Shown here in pieces: positions 1 to 6,119 of a DNA stretch of 10,238 nt. The stretch is from Casp-actino8 sp032118015 (GTDB lineage Bacteria > Actinomycetota > Acidimicrobiia > Acidimicrobiales > Ilumatobacteraceae). The position numbers and the translations under genes are program-made. The stretch covers positions 1-10,238 of the forward strand of contig JAULYE010000153.1 of NCBI GenBank assembly GCA_032118015.1, in the 5' to 3' direction. The notes under the pieces are model-generated. The model ran no database searches. It worked only from the letters and a program-made list of their open reading frames with translations, and had not been told where the DNA came from. Within the stretch, counting starts at the first letter, position 1. The number at the start of each line of letters is the position of its first letter.

Positions 1-101
1 TCATCGAAAAGCGTCTTCTTGTGACCTTCGATCCCAGTGACCGACTCAATGGAGGTACATCGGTATGGGGACACGGACATGTGCATGCCGGTGCTTCGTG
101 A
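1..101 (+). CDS. FAD-linked oxidase, C-terminal tail (GlcD/GlcE type), partial
   Basis: Only the last 32 residues are present, read from base 3 to the TGA at 99-101. They include the segment FDPSDRLN. This matches the closing motif FDPxgxLNPG found at the C-terminus of FAD-linked oxidases of the vanillyl-alcohol oxidase family, including the GlcD and GlcE subunits of glycolate oxidase. The next gene downstream on the same strand is the iron-sulfur subunit GlcF, which is the usual partner, so this is probably the GlcE or GlcD subunit of the same complex. The expected Pro-Gly after LN is Gly-Gly here, followed by an unusual Gly/His-rich tail of about 15 residues. The tail is too short to tell GlcD from GlcE or from a lactate-type homologue. 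Confidence 0.6.
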   Translation, partial: IEKRLLVTFDPSDRLNGGTSVWGHGHVHAGAS

Positions 102-153
102 TGCTTGGCGTGACCGGGGATCGCCATTTCGTCAGCGGACAGGGAGTGAACTC

Positions 154-1392
154 GTGAGACCGATACCGTCGCCGACAATGAAAGGAACAGACAAAAGTCT
201 CCAAGACGATGTCGCGATGTGCGTCGGATGTGGCTTGTGCCTGCCCCATTGTCCGACCTTTCGCGTGACGAGCGAAGAGTCCCATTCACCGCGCGGCAGA
301 ATTGCCCTTATCAGGTCTTCGATGGACGAAGAGAAGACTCCTACTGCCGTACGTCATTTTCTCGATACATGTGTGCAATGTCGGGGATGTGAGCCAGCGT
401 GTCCGAGCGGTGTTCCGTACGGGCGGATTCTCGCTGAGGTCAATCGTCGAGATGAAGGAGCAGGACGCCGTTCTTCTCCTTTTCTGCGGCTGTTTCTGTG
501 GGTTCTCCGTCGGCCACTCCTGCTCGATGTGGTGTGTCGACTGGGAGCATTCGCCGGATCGACTCCTGTCGTTCGAGTCTTCGTCCCGAAGACTCTGCGA
601 CTCAAGGGGCTGTCTCGAGCGCACGGCCCTCGGATTCGTCGGTCAACGGAGAATCCCGACGTCTGGCTCTTCACGGGTTGTGTGATGAACGTCTGGTTCC
701 GCAACGTTCATCGCGCAGCATTGGCTCTCATCGAATCAACTGGTGAGTCCGTGGCGACACCGTTGTCGGGAGGGGAATGCTGCGGTGCTCTTGATGTGCA
801 CTCTGGTGCGCAAGAGCGCGCAATCAAGATTGCCAAAAATGTGATGGCGTCGATGCCGGGAGAGGCTCCCATTCTCGTCGACTCCGCTGGGTGTGGAGCA
901 GCCCTCAAGGAGTACGGAGAACTCCTGGGTTCGGATCAGGCACGGACGTTCTCTTCCCGGGTCCTCGACATTCACGAATGGATCGAGGCGAGGGCGTCGA
1001 TCCTTGTCGGATTGTCGGCTTCTACGACAGACCTGGGACGAGTCACCAGGCCTGTGATCGTGCAAGAGCCGTGCCATCTACGCCATGTGCAGAAGGTCTC
1101 GCTGGCCGATGTCGTGGAACGTTTCACGCCGGTGAACCGATTGGACAATGACGGTTTGTGCTGTGGGGCGGGCGGAGCATATTCATTACTGCAGCCTGCT
1201 ATGGCCCGCGCGATTCGAGAGCGTACATCCGCTGCAATTCGTCGAGCGGATCCAACAGGCAAGAGCGTGGTCGTCACTGGGAATCCAGGCTGTCACCTTC
1301 ATCTGGCAGCTGATGGCCACAAGATGCAGTCGTCGGTCGAAGTCATTGCTGAGGTACTCGGTCTATCGGTCATGGATGAGGGAGTTCGCTGA
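154..1392 (+). CDS. glcF: Glycolate oxidase iron-sulfur subunit (GlcF-like)
   Basis: Likely electron-transfer subunit of a glycolate or 2-hydroxyacid oxidase, passing electrons from the FAD subunits to the respiratory chain. From the GTG at 154 the protein has 412 residues, close to E. coli GlcF (407). Two 4Fe-4S motifs of the CxxCxxCxxxCP type lie at C23/C26/C29/C33 and C73/C76/C79/C83. Two cysteine-rich CCG domains follow: GCVMN near 175 with ECCGA at 208-211, and EPCHL near 305 with LCCGAGG at 335-341 and NPGCH near 378. The start is a choice. The frame stays open to a GTG at 37, but that would overlap the preceding oxidase gene. GTG 154 has AGGGAG at 141-146, seven bases upstream. ATG 178 (404 residues) is an alternative, preceded by TACCGT (164-169) eight bases upstream. 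The substrate is inferred from context; lactate-oxidation (LldE-type) relatives share the domains. The stop overlaps the next gene by one base. Confidence 0.85.
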   Translation: MRPIPSPTMKGTDKSLQDDVAMCVGCGLCLPHCPTFRVTSEESHSPRGRIALIRSSMDEEKTPTAVRHFLDTCVQCRGCEPACPSGVPYGRILAEVNRRDEGAGRRSSPFLRLFLWVLRRPLLLDVVCRLGAFAGSTPVVRVFVPKTLRLKGLSRAHGPRIRRSTENPDVWLFTGCVMNVWFRNVHRAALALIESTGESVATPLSGGECCGALDVHSGAQERAIKIAKNVMASMPGEAPILVDSAGCGAALKEYGELLGSDQARTFSSRVLDIHEWIEARASILVGLSASTTDLGRVTRPVIVQEPCHLRHVQKVSLADVVERFTPVNRLDNDGLCCGAGGAYSLLQPAMARAIRERTSAAIRRADPTGKSVVVTGNPGCHLHLAADGHKMQSSVEVIAEVLGLSVMDEGVR

Positions 1393-1595
1393 TGGATGTA
1401 CATGCAGAGATCGAACGAATCAAAGAGCGCATTGAATCGACAATTGAAAATCTCGACGATGTGATCTTCACTCTCTTGCGTGAGGCCTCTCGGGAAACCG
1501 GCCAGAGACCTGCTTCAGACAAAACTCTCGTGCAGTCTCGGCGAGCACTGGAGAAAGCTGTTCGGCTCCTCGGATCCGTAGCAACAGATCAGTAG
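1392..1595 (+). CDS. Small helical protein of unknown function (67 aa)
   Basis: The ATG at 1392 shares its A with the TGA stop of glcF (TGATG), and GAGGGAG at 1378-1384 lies seven bases upstream, so it is very probably translated together with glcF. I do not recognise the family. The sequence is charged and without cysteines. The first half (about residues 3-35) has spaced Ile/Leu/Val typical of an amphipathic or coiled-coil helix, with EIERIKERI and LDDVIFTLLREA. A polar linker follows (about 36-44), then a second helix with RRALEKAVRLL. No signal peptide or membrane segment is visible. The helical hairpin layout suggests a small protein-interaction module, but no role can be assigned. It ends 14 bases before the convergent transaldolase gene. 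Confidence 0.7.
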   Translation: MDVHAEIERIKERIESTIENLDDVIFTLLREASRETGQRPASDKTLVQSRRALEKAVRLLGSVATDQ

Positions 1596-1599
1596 AAAT

Positions 1600-1621
1600 C
1601 TCGAATTCGTCAGGATTCGGG
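1600..1621. terminator. Weak stem-loop between convergent glcF unit and tal
   Basis: CTCGAAT at 1600-1606 can pair with ATTCGGG at 1615-1621: seven pairs, one of them G-U, around an eight-base loop. It sits at the junction of two converging transcription units. There is no proper run of T on either side; on the minus strand the stem is followed only by ATTTCT. It is therefore a weak candidate for a two-way terminator and may be chance. Confidence 0.2.
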
Positions 1622-2719
1622 TCGCAGACGTTCAACCGCAAGGGCTTGCATCAGTTCGTCGAAGCTTTTCTGGAAGGACGCCAAACCTTCCATCTCCAGA
1701 ACGTGAGAGACATCGTCGAGATCGATTCCGACGTCCGTCAAGGTTTTCCATGTTCGGTGACTGTCGTCGAGATCGACGTCGATCGTGCGCGCAATATGTC
1801 CATGATCGCAAAATGCTTCGATGGTGGCATCGGGCAATGTGTTGACGGAATCAGGTCCGATGAGTTGGTCCACGTAGAGGGTGTCCGGATAGTCCGGATT
1901 CTTCGTACTCGTCGAAGCCCATAGCGGACGTTGGACACGAGCACCACGTGCTGCCAAATGATCCCACGCCTCCCCGGAGAAGACCTCCTGGAACATGGCA
2001 TATGCCAAGCGGGCCTGAGTGACAGCTGCGCGTCCCTGAAGAGAACGAGATACAGGGGTGTCGATGCGTTCCAGTCGCCTATCGACTTCGGTGTCGACGC
2101 GGCTGATGAAAAAGGAAGCAACACTGGAAATCGAATCGATCGACAAACCCTGTTCGAGACGATCGGCGAGGCCGTTCACATAGGCAAGCATGACCTCTCG
2201 GTACCGATCGAGGCTAAAAATCAGAGTGACGTTGACATTCGCTCCAGATGCAACCATCGATCGAATAGCAGGAAGAGAGGCACGCGTTGCCGGGATCTTG
2301 ATCATCACGTTCGGACGGGCAATGCGCTCCCACAGTGCGCGAGCAGCTGAATAGGTTCCCTCGGTGTCGTGAGCGAGATGTGGATCCACCTCGACGCTCA
2401 CGAAACCGTCAGTCCCCCCGCTCGATTCATGGAGCGGTCTGAACAGTTCCAAGGCCATATCGATATCGGTGCACACCAGCGACCAATAGAGATCCTCTGT
2501 ACTCACGTGACGGTCATTGAGTATTGCAATCTGCTCGTCGTATGCAGGAGAGTCCTGAATGGCTTTTTGAAAGATTGTCGGGTTCGAGGTCAATCCCCGA
2601 ATACCGGAATCAATCAGCCTTTGGAGATGTCCCGACGTGATGTAATCGCGTCGGAGATTGTCGAGCCAGGCGCTTTGTCCTTGTTCGCTGTGCAAACGCT
2701 GCAGAGTTTGTTCGACCAT
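1610..2719 (-). CDS. tal: Transaldolase
   Basis: Cytoplasmic enzyme of the non-oxidative pentose phosphate pathway. It moves a dihydroxyacetone unit between sedoheptulose 7-phosphate and glyceraldehyde 3-phosphate, giving erythrose 4-phosphate and fructose 6-phosphate. At 369 residues it belongs to the long form typical of actinobacteria and cyanobacteria. Visible hallmarks are GLTSNPTIFQKAI (about 42-54), the strand FVSVEVDP (about 106-113) and the Schiff-base lysine K141 in VMIKIPAT. VNVTLIFSL (about 162-170) and SVASFFISRVDTEVD follow. The ATG lies nine bases after the TAG stop of transketolase, so the two are co-transcribed at least in part. No clear Shine-Dalgarno precedes it. Instead TAGCGT, which includes that TAG stop, ends six bases before the ATG. 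The gene converges on the glcF unit. Confidence 0.95.
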   Translation of the reverse strand: MVEQTLQRLHSEQGQSAWLDNLRRDYITSGHLQRLIDSGIRGLTSNPTIFQKAIQDSPAYDEQIAILNDRHVSTEDLYWSLVCTDIDMALELFRPLHESSGGTDGFVSVEVDPHLAHDTEGTYSAARALWERIARPNVMIKIPATRASLPAIRSMVASGANVNVTLIFSLDRYREVMLAYVNGLADRLEQGLSIDSISSVASFFISRVDTEVDRRLERIDTPVSRSLQGRAAVTQARLAYAMFQEVFSGEAWDHLAARGARVQRPLWASTSTKNPDYPDTLYVDQLIGPDSVNTLPDATIEAFCDHGHIARTIDVDLDDSHRTWKTLTDVGIDLDDVSHVLEMEGLASFQKSFDELMQALAVERLRPES

Positions 2720-2725
2720 GCCGAC

Positions 2726-2731
2726 ACGCTA
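2726..2731 (-). promoter_or_regulatory. Putative -10 box TAGCGT for leaderless tal transcript
   Basis: On the minus strand TAGCGT is followed by six bases (GTCGGC) and the tal ATG. The first three bases are the stop codon of transketolase. The TANNNT form and the spacing fit an actinobacterial -10 element placing the transcript start at or near the ATG. No convincing -35 is visible. The evidence is mainly the recurrence of this layout at six other starts in the window. Confidence 0.4.
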
Positions 2732-4699
2732 ACGAGGGCCGAGAAGGTCGCGAACACCTCGAACAACAGATTCGGCTGTTATACCGAGTTCCTCGAGGAC
2801 TGTTCCGCCAGGGGCACTGGCTCCGAATCGATCGATGCCGATACATCGATCCGCATACCTGTCCCACCCGAATGTGCTTCCAGCTTCGATGGAAACCGTA
2901 GGAACATCTGGCGGCAAGATCGCAACTGCTCGTTCGGGATCAGCGAGTCGGAGATTTTCGAACCTGTCCCAGGATGCCAACGAAACAACCTGTGTCTCGA
3001 TGCCTTCGTTCGAGAGGATCTGCGCGGCCGCCAGTCCGACATGAACCTCGCTTCCAGTAGCCACGATCACAGCATCTGGCCGATTGGGTGTCGGGCGAAT
3101 GACGCCTGCGCCATCGACGACGGCGGAGCCGTCGGTGCACACGGGCAGGTTCTGGCGACTGAGTACGAGTGCGGTTGGGCCATTCGATGTGAGAGCGATG
3201 TCGAGAGCACGAACCGTTTCGTTGGCATCGGCAGGTCGAATGACTTGGAGATCAGGAATGGATCGCAGTGAAGCCATCTGCTCGACGGGTTGATGGGTGG
3301 GCCCATCTTCACCCACGCCCACCGAATCATGGCTGAAGACGAACACACACTTGGCTCCGGACAGCGCCGCAAGTCGTACCGCAGGCTTCATGTAGTCCAA
3401 GAAAACGAAGAAGGTGCCGCCAACTGGGATGACTGCACCGTGAAGAGCCATGCCAACCATGATTGCGCCCATGGCATGTTCGCGAATCCCGAAGTAGATC
3501 TGACGTCCTTCAGGTATTTCAGCGGACATTCCCTTCTGCCCGGAAAGTTTGGTTCCCGTATTGCCCGTCAGATCGGCGGAGCCGGACAGTACTGCTGGAA
3601 AAGTCGCGAGCCGCGAGTCGAGAGCCTTTTGCATCGCAACGCGTGTTGCGATGTTCTCGCCTTGGTCGAAGACGAGAGTGGGCTGCAAGGGCATCACCGG
3701 TGACGAGAAGAGCAGATTCCAGGCGTCACGTTCGGGGTGCGCATCGAGCCTCGTAGCCCAAGCCTCGGTGAGGTTTCGGCCGCGAGTCCGAGCAGTTGTT
3801 CGTACGGTCTCGACTGTTTGCTCAGGAGCCCAAAAGGGTTCATCGGGAATGCCCATGACCTCTTTGGTGCGCGTGACGTGTTCGCCGGTGAACGGATTCC
3901 CATGTGCTTCGTGCTTACCCGACCAGTCCGGTGATGGGTGCGCGATACGCGTGGGGAGAACGAGAAGTCGCGGGCGACCAGATGTGGATGCGCATGCAGT
4001 ATTCAGCGCACCTTCGAGAGCGTCGAGGTCGTTGGCGATATCTCCGAGTTCGAAGACTTCCCATCCGTACGAGCGAAAGCGCATGGGGACATCGTCGGAA
4101 CACGTCAGATCTGTTGAACCATCGATGGTGATCCGGTTGTCGTCGAAAATCGCAATCAGGTGATCGAGGCGTTGGTGTCCAGCAAGAGATGCCGCCTCAT
4201 GGCTGATTCCTTCCATCATGCAGCCGTCGCCCATGATGACGAAGGTTCGATGGTCACACAGCTCGGATCCGAATCGAGCACGAAGATTGCGTTCGGCGAG
4301 AGCCATGCCCACGGCATTGGCAAAACCTTGTCCCAATGGCCCGGTCGTGACCTCCACACCCGGGGTGTGAAGATTCTCCGGATGACCGGGCGTACGAGAA
4401 CCCCACTGCCGAAAAGCCTTCAGATCAGCGATCTCGAGCCCATAACCCTGAAGGAAGAGCAAGGAGTATTGGAGGATCGATGCATGACCAGCGGAAAGCA
4501 CGAGCCGGTCGCGATCGAACCACGTCGGATCAGCGGGATCGTGTCGCAGGATCCTGGAATACAGTACGTGACCTAGGGGTGCAAGTGACATGGCAGTGCC
4601 CTGGTGACCACTCTTGGCTTTCAAAGGAGCGTCCAGAGCCAGGCCGCGGATGATGTTCACGGCGGCCGAATCCACGAGGTCGTCGAAGGGAGAGGTCAC
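2729..4699 (-). CDS. tkt: Transketolase
   Basis: Thiamine-diphosphate and metal-dependent cytoplasmic enzyme. It moves two-carbon ketol units between ketoses and aldoses in the non-oxidative pentose phosphate pathway, working with the transaldolase encoded next to it. The protein has 656 residues, near the usual length. The N-terminal ThDP domain carries SGHQGTAM (30-37), GPLGQGFANAVGMA (120-133), the GDG motif at 157-159 and DDN at 186-188. The pyrimidine-binding domain has the catalytic glutamate E407 in GIREHAMG. The middle and C-terminal regions have HDSVGVGEDGPTHQPVEQ (457-474) and ATGSEV (547-552). The start is GTG; GGAG is only one base from it, which is too close to act as a normal ribosome site, and a TANNNT box lies six bases upstream. 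The gap to the preceding gene is 43 bases. Confidence 0.97.
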   Translation of the reverse strand: MTSPFDDLVDSAAVNIIRGLALDAPLKAKSGHQGTAMSLAPLGHVLYSRILRHDPADPTWFDRDRLVLSAGHASILQYSLLFLQGYGLEIADLKAFRQWGSRTPGHPENLHTPGVEVTTGPLGQGFANAVGMALAERNLRARFGSELCDHRTFVIMGDGCMMEGISHEAASLAGHQRLDHLIAIFDDNRITIDGSTDLTCSDDVPMRFRSYGWEVFELGDIANDLDALEGALNTACASTSGRPRLLVLPTRIAHPSPDWSGKHEAHGNPFTGEHVTRTKEVMGIPDEPFWAPEQTVETVRTTARTRGRNLTEAWATRLDAHPERDAWNLLFSSPVMPLQPTLVFDQGENIATRVAMQKALDSRLATFPAVLSGSADLTGNTGTKLSGQKGMSAEIPEGRQIYFGIREHAMGAIMVGMALHGAVIPVGGTFFVFLDYMKPAVRLAALSGAKCVFVFSHDSVGVGEDGPTHQPVEQMASLRSIPDLQVIRPADANETVRALDIALTSNGPTALVLSRQNLPVCTDGSAVVDGAGVIRPTPNRPDAVIVATGSEVHVGLAAAQILSNEGIETQVVSLASWDRFENLRLADPERAVAILPPDVPTVSIEAGSTFGWDRYADRCIGIDRFGASAPGGTVLEELGITAESVVRGVRDLLGPR

Positions 4700-4705
4700 G
4701 CTCCG

Positions 4706-4711
4706 ACTGTA
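4706..4711 (-). promoter_or_regulatory. Putative -10 box TACAGT for leaderless tkt transcript
   Basis: On the minus strand TACAGT is followed by CGGAGC and the GTG start of transketolase, a spacing of six bases. It lies in the 43-base gap after the preceding gene. Any -35 is weak (GACC about 18-20 bases upstream). It would let tkt-tal be transcribed apart from the desaturase gene. Confidence 0.45.
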
Positions 4712-4742
4712 CTTGCCAGTGTCCTTTCGGGTCGGGTATCCG

Positions 4743-5171
4743 TCAGGGTGCGGGTGGCAACAGAGTGAAGGGCACGCTCAACCACGGACCGCGATCGATA
4801 CGGCAGTGGGCGAAGATCTGTCCGTACTCGGGAAACTCCAATTCCGCCTTCACCAGTCGATAGGTGAACTTGCCGGGATCGACCGTGAATGGACTGACGT
4901 TGCGTGCAATCTGATCGTCAGGGGGAGGGTCTCCTGGCGTGGTTTCACTCGGGAGTTCCAGGCCCCGGCGAAAGACGACCTCGAAGACGCCCGAGCCGCT
5001 GTCGGCAGGCGGGCAGTACAAGAGGGCGACGAGATGAGGATCGATGGTGACGGGCACGGGACTCGGAGCGGCCATCGAGAACATCACGCCAGTGATGTCG
5101 ATGCGCGCACTTGGACCAGGGGCCTGCCGCAAGGCGAAATTTTCGACGAAGAGCGCTGAAACGATGTGCAC
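4743..5171 (-). CDS. Hypothetical protein, beta-rich, 142 aa
   Basis: The frame is open from 5297, but that would overlap the desaturase gene by 94 bases. I prefer the GTG at 5171, 32 bases after the desaturase stop. It gives MHIVSALFVENFALR and has TACCAT seven bases upstream, like other starts in this window. I cannot name the family with confidence. The protein alternates hydrophobic strands and turns: VSALFVENF (4-12), IDITGVMFSM (24-33), VTIDPHLVALLYCPP (41-55), VFEVVF (62-67) and LSVPFTLLPP (131-140). This looks like a small beta-sandwich. A Pro/Asp-rich loop lies at about 73-88. It has two cysteines (C53, C123) and no signal peptide or membrane segment. It resembles, loosely, short actinobacterial unknown proteins of the DUF6941 kind; that is recollection, not a search. 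Its position between a desaturase and tkt gives no clear role. Confidence 0.65.
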   Translation of the reverse strand: MHIVSALFVENFALRQAPGPSARIDITGVMFSMAAPSPVPVTIDPHLVALLYCPPADSGSGVFEVVFRRGLELPSETTPGDPPPDDQIARNVSPFTVDPGKFTYRLVKAELEFPEYGQIFAHCRIDRGPWLSVPFTLLPPAP

Positions 5172-5178
5172 CCGTTCG

Positions 5179-5184
5179 ATGGTA
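5179..5184 (-). promoter_or_regulatory. Putative -10 box TACCAT before the 142-aa protein
   Basis: On the minus strand TACCAT is followed by seven bases (CGAACGG) and the chosen GTG start. No Shine-Dalgarno is visible. The box is used here as supporting evidence for the start, so its own support rests on the pattern seen at the other genes. Confidence 0.35.
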
Positions 5185-5203
5185 TCCGGCGTGGCTGGAG
5201 GGA

Positions 5204-5929
5204 CTACTTGAGAACGAAACCGTTGAAGCGCACGCGAGCCAAACGAAGCCACGACAGGACACGGATGCACCACCATCCTGGATCGAACTCGAACCAACGA
5301 TGCGAGAGCTTGGCCGACGTCGGGGCGGCGTGATGGTTGTTGTGAAGGCCCTCACCTGCAGTGAGGAAGGCGAGCCACTGGAGATTCCCAGCATTGTTGG
5401 GATATGGCCTGCGCCCGAAATGGTGACCAATGGCATTCACTGCTGCTGAAGCACCGATGTAGAAATTCGCGTGAACGAAAGCTGCCAGGAGGCCGACCCA
5501 GGGGCCGAACAGAAGAACGAGTGAAACAACTCCGACACCGAGACCCAGGTACAAGCGGTCGTAGAACAGCCGATCCCAGCGGTCCGCAGGAAGGTCTCGG
5601 GCGTATTTCGCAACCGTCTCCTCATTTCGAGCCTCAGCCCGGTACAGCAGAACATTGGATTTTTGAACCTTCCACCATCCGAGCAGCACGGGTGAGTGAG
5701 GATCGCCTTCGACGTCCGTGAAGGCGTGGTGTTTGCGATGAACCGCAACCCACTGGCGAGGCTTGATGCCCGTTGCGACCCAGATGATCATGCGGAACAG
5801 GTGGCTAGCGGGAGCACGAAGAGTGAGAGCCCGGTGGGAAAGACCTCGATGGAGATAAACGGTGGTGGCAACATTGGCCACGAGAGTGACGGCGATACCG
5901 ACGGCGGTCCCAATGAGTATGGTGTTCAT
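5204..5929 (-). CDS. Membrane fatty-acid (acyl-CoA delta-9 type) desaturase
   Basis: Integral membrane di-iron enzyme that introduces a double bond into long acyl chains, adjusting membrane lipid unsaturation. Counted from the ATG at 5929 (241 residues), the three histidine boxes are HRGLSH (H27, H32), HRKHH (H64, H67, H68) and HNNHH (H196, H199, H200). The additional NAIGHH (N165, H169) is typical of the stearoyl-CoA desaturase-like group. Hydrophobic segments lie at about 4-24, 44-54, 126-141 and 146-160. WVAVHRKHHAFTD and GEGLHNNHHA are strongly characteristic. The frame continues to a TTG at 5959 (251 residues). I prefer the ATG because TACGGT lies six bases upstream and the extension lacks hydrophobic or family-like residues. 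A perfect AAGGAGGT lies 14-16 bases upstream of the ATG, too far for normal use. It is the first gene of the minus-strand group. Confidence 0.9.
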   Translation of the reverse strand: MNTILIGTAVGIAVTLVANVATTVYLHRGLSHRALTLRAPASHLFRMIIWVATGIKPRQWVAVHRKHHAFTDVEGDPHSPVLLGWWKVQKSNVLLYRAEARNEETVAKYARDLPADRWDRLFYDRLYLGLGVGVVSLVLLFGPWVGLLAAFVHANFYIGASAAVNAIGHHFGRRPYPNNAGNLQWLAFLTAGEGLHNNHHAAPTSAKLSHRWFEFDPGWWCIRVLSWLRLARVRFNGFVLK

Positions 5930-5935
5930 GATTTG

Positions 5936-5941
5936 ACCGTA
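5936..5941 (-). promoter_or_regulatory. Putative -10 box TACGGT for leaderless desaturase transcript
   Basis: On the minus strand TACGGT is followed by CAAATC and the ATG at 5929, a six-base spacing. The upstream AAGGAGGT would then fall in the promoter spacer rather than serve as a ribosome site. No good -35 is seen at 16-18 bases. Confidence 0.4.
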
Positions 5942-6020
5942 ACACACCTCCTTTGACAAGTTCGTCAGGACGATGCGTTCTCGAAATGCAGAGATTCCTG
6001 GACGTCTTTACCGGCTCGGT

Positions 6021-6107
6021 CATGCCAGTCGACCGTGCCAGTCGACCATCCCAGTCGACCGTGCCAGTCGACCATCCCAGTCGACCGTGCCAGTCGACCG
6101 TCCCAGT
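6021..6107. repeat. 13-bp tandem repeat array upstream of SRAP gene
   Basis: Six full 13-base units, starting at 6021, 6034, 6047, 6060, 6073 and 6086, plus a nine-base partial unit from 6099. Each full unit ends in CCAGTCGAC, which holds the palindrome GTCGAC. The first four bases vary: CATG, CGTG, CATC, CGTG, CATC, CGTG, then CGTC. Units 2-5 therefore form two copies of a 26-base pair of alternating units. The array lies in the 190-base divergent region between the desaturase and SRAP genes and ends where the putative SRAP -10 begins. Since 13 is not a multiple of three, the array is not organised as codons, though an open frame happens to run through it. It could be a slippage-prone satellite or a cluster of binding sites. 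Confidence 0.9.
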
Positions 6108-6112
6108 AGTGT
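6107..6112 (+). promoter_or_regulatory. Putative -10 box TAGTGT for leaderless SRAP transcript
   Basis: TAGTGT is followed by seven bases (TCGTGGC) and the GTG start at 6120. It directly abuts the 13-bp array, so any -35 region falls inside the repeats; TCGACC of the last full unit resembles a -35 but is about 20 bases away. Confidence 0.4.
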
Positions 6113-6119
6113 TCGTGGC

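Noticed and set aside
2369..3271. 300-codon open frame on the plus strand across the tal/tkt junction
   Set aside because: It is antisense to two unmistakable enzymes, has no ribosome site or recognisable motif, and its composition follows from the reverse reading of tkt and tal codons.
5942..5951. AAGGAGGT as the Shine-Dalgarno of the desaturase
   Set aside because: It is perfect in sequence but 14-16 bases from the ATG, and inside the coding frame if the TTG at 5959 were used; no start codon lies at a normal distance.
5953..5958. Perfect TTGACA on the plus strand as a -35 for the SRAP gene
   Set aside because: At the required 16-18 base distance there is no -10-like hexamer, and it lies over 160 bases from the GTG start.
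6021..6107. 13-bp array as a CRISPR array or plasmid iteron origin
   Set aside because: Units are directly adjacent with no spacers, which excludes CRISPR; no replication initiator gene or AT-rich unwinding region is nearby.
5973..6119. N-terminal extension of the SRAP frame through the tandem repeat
   Set aside because: It would place the catalytic Cys at residue 51 instead of 2, and the 13-base units make a repetitive peptide only by chance of an open frame.
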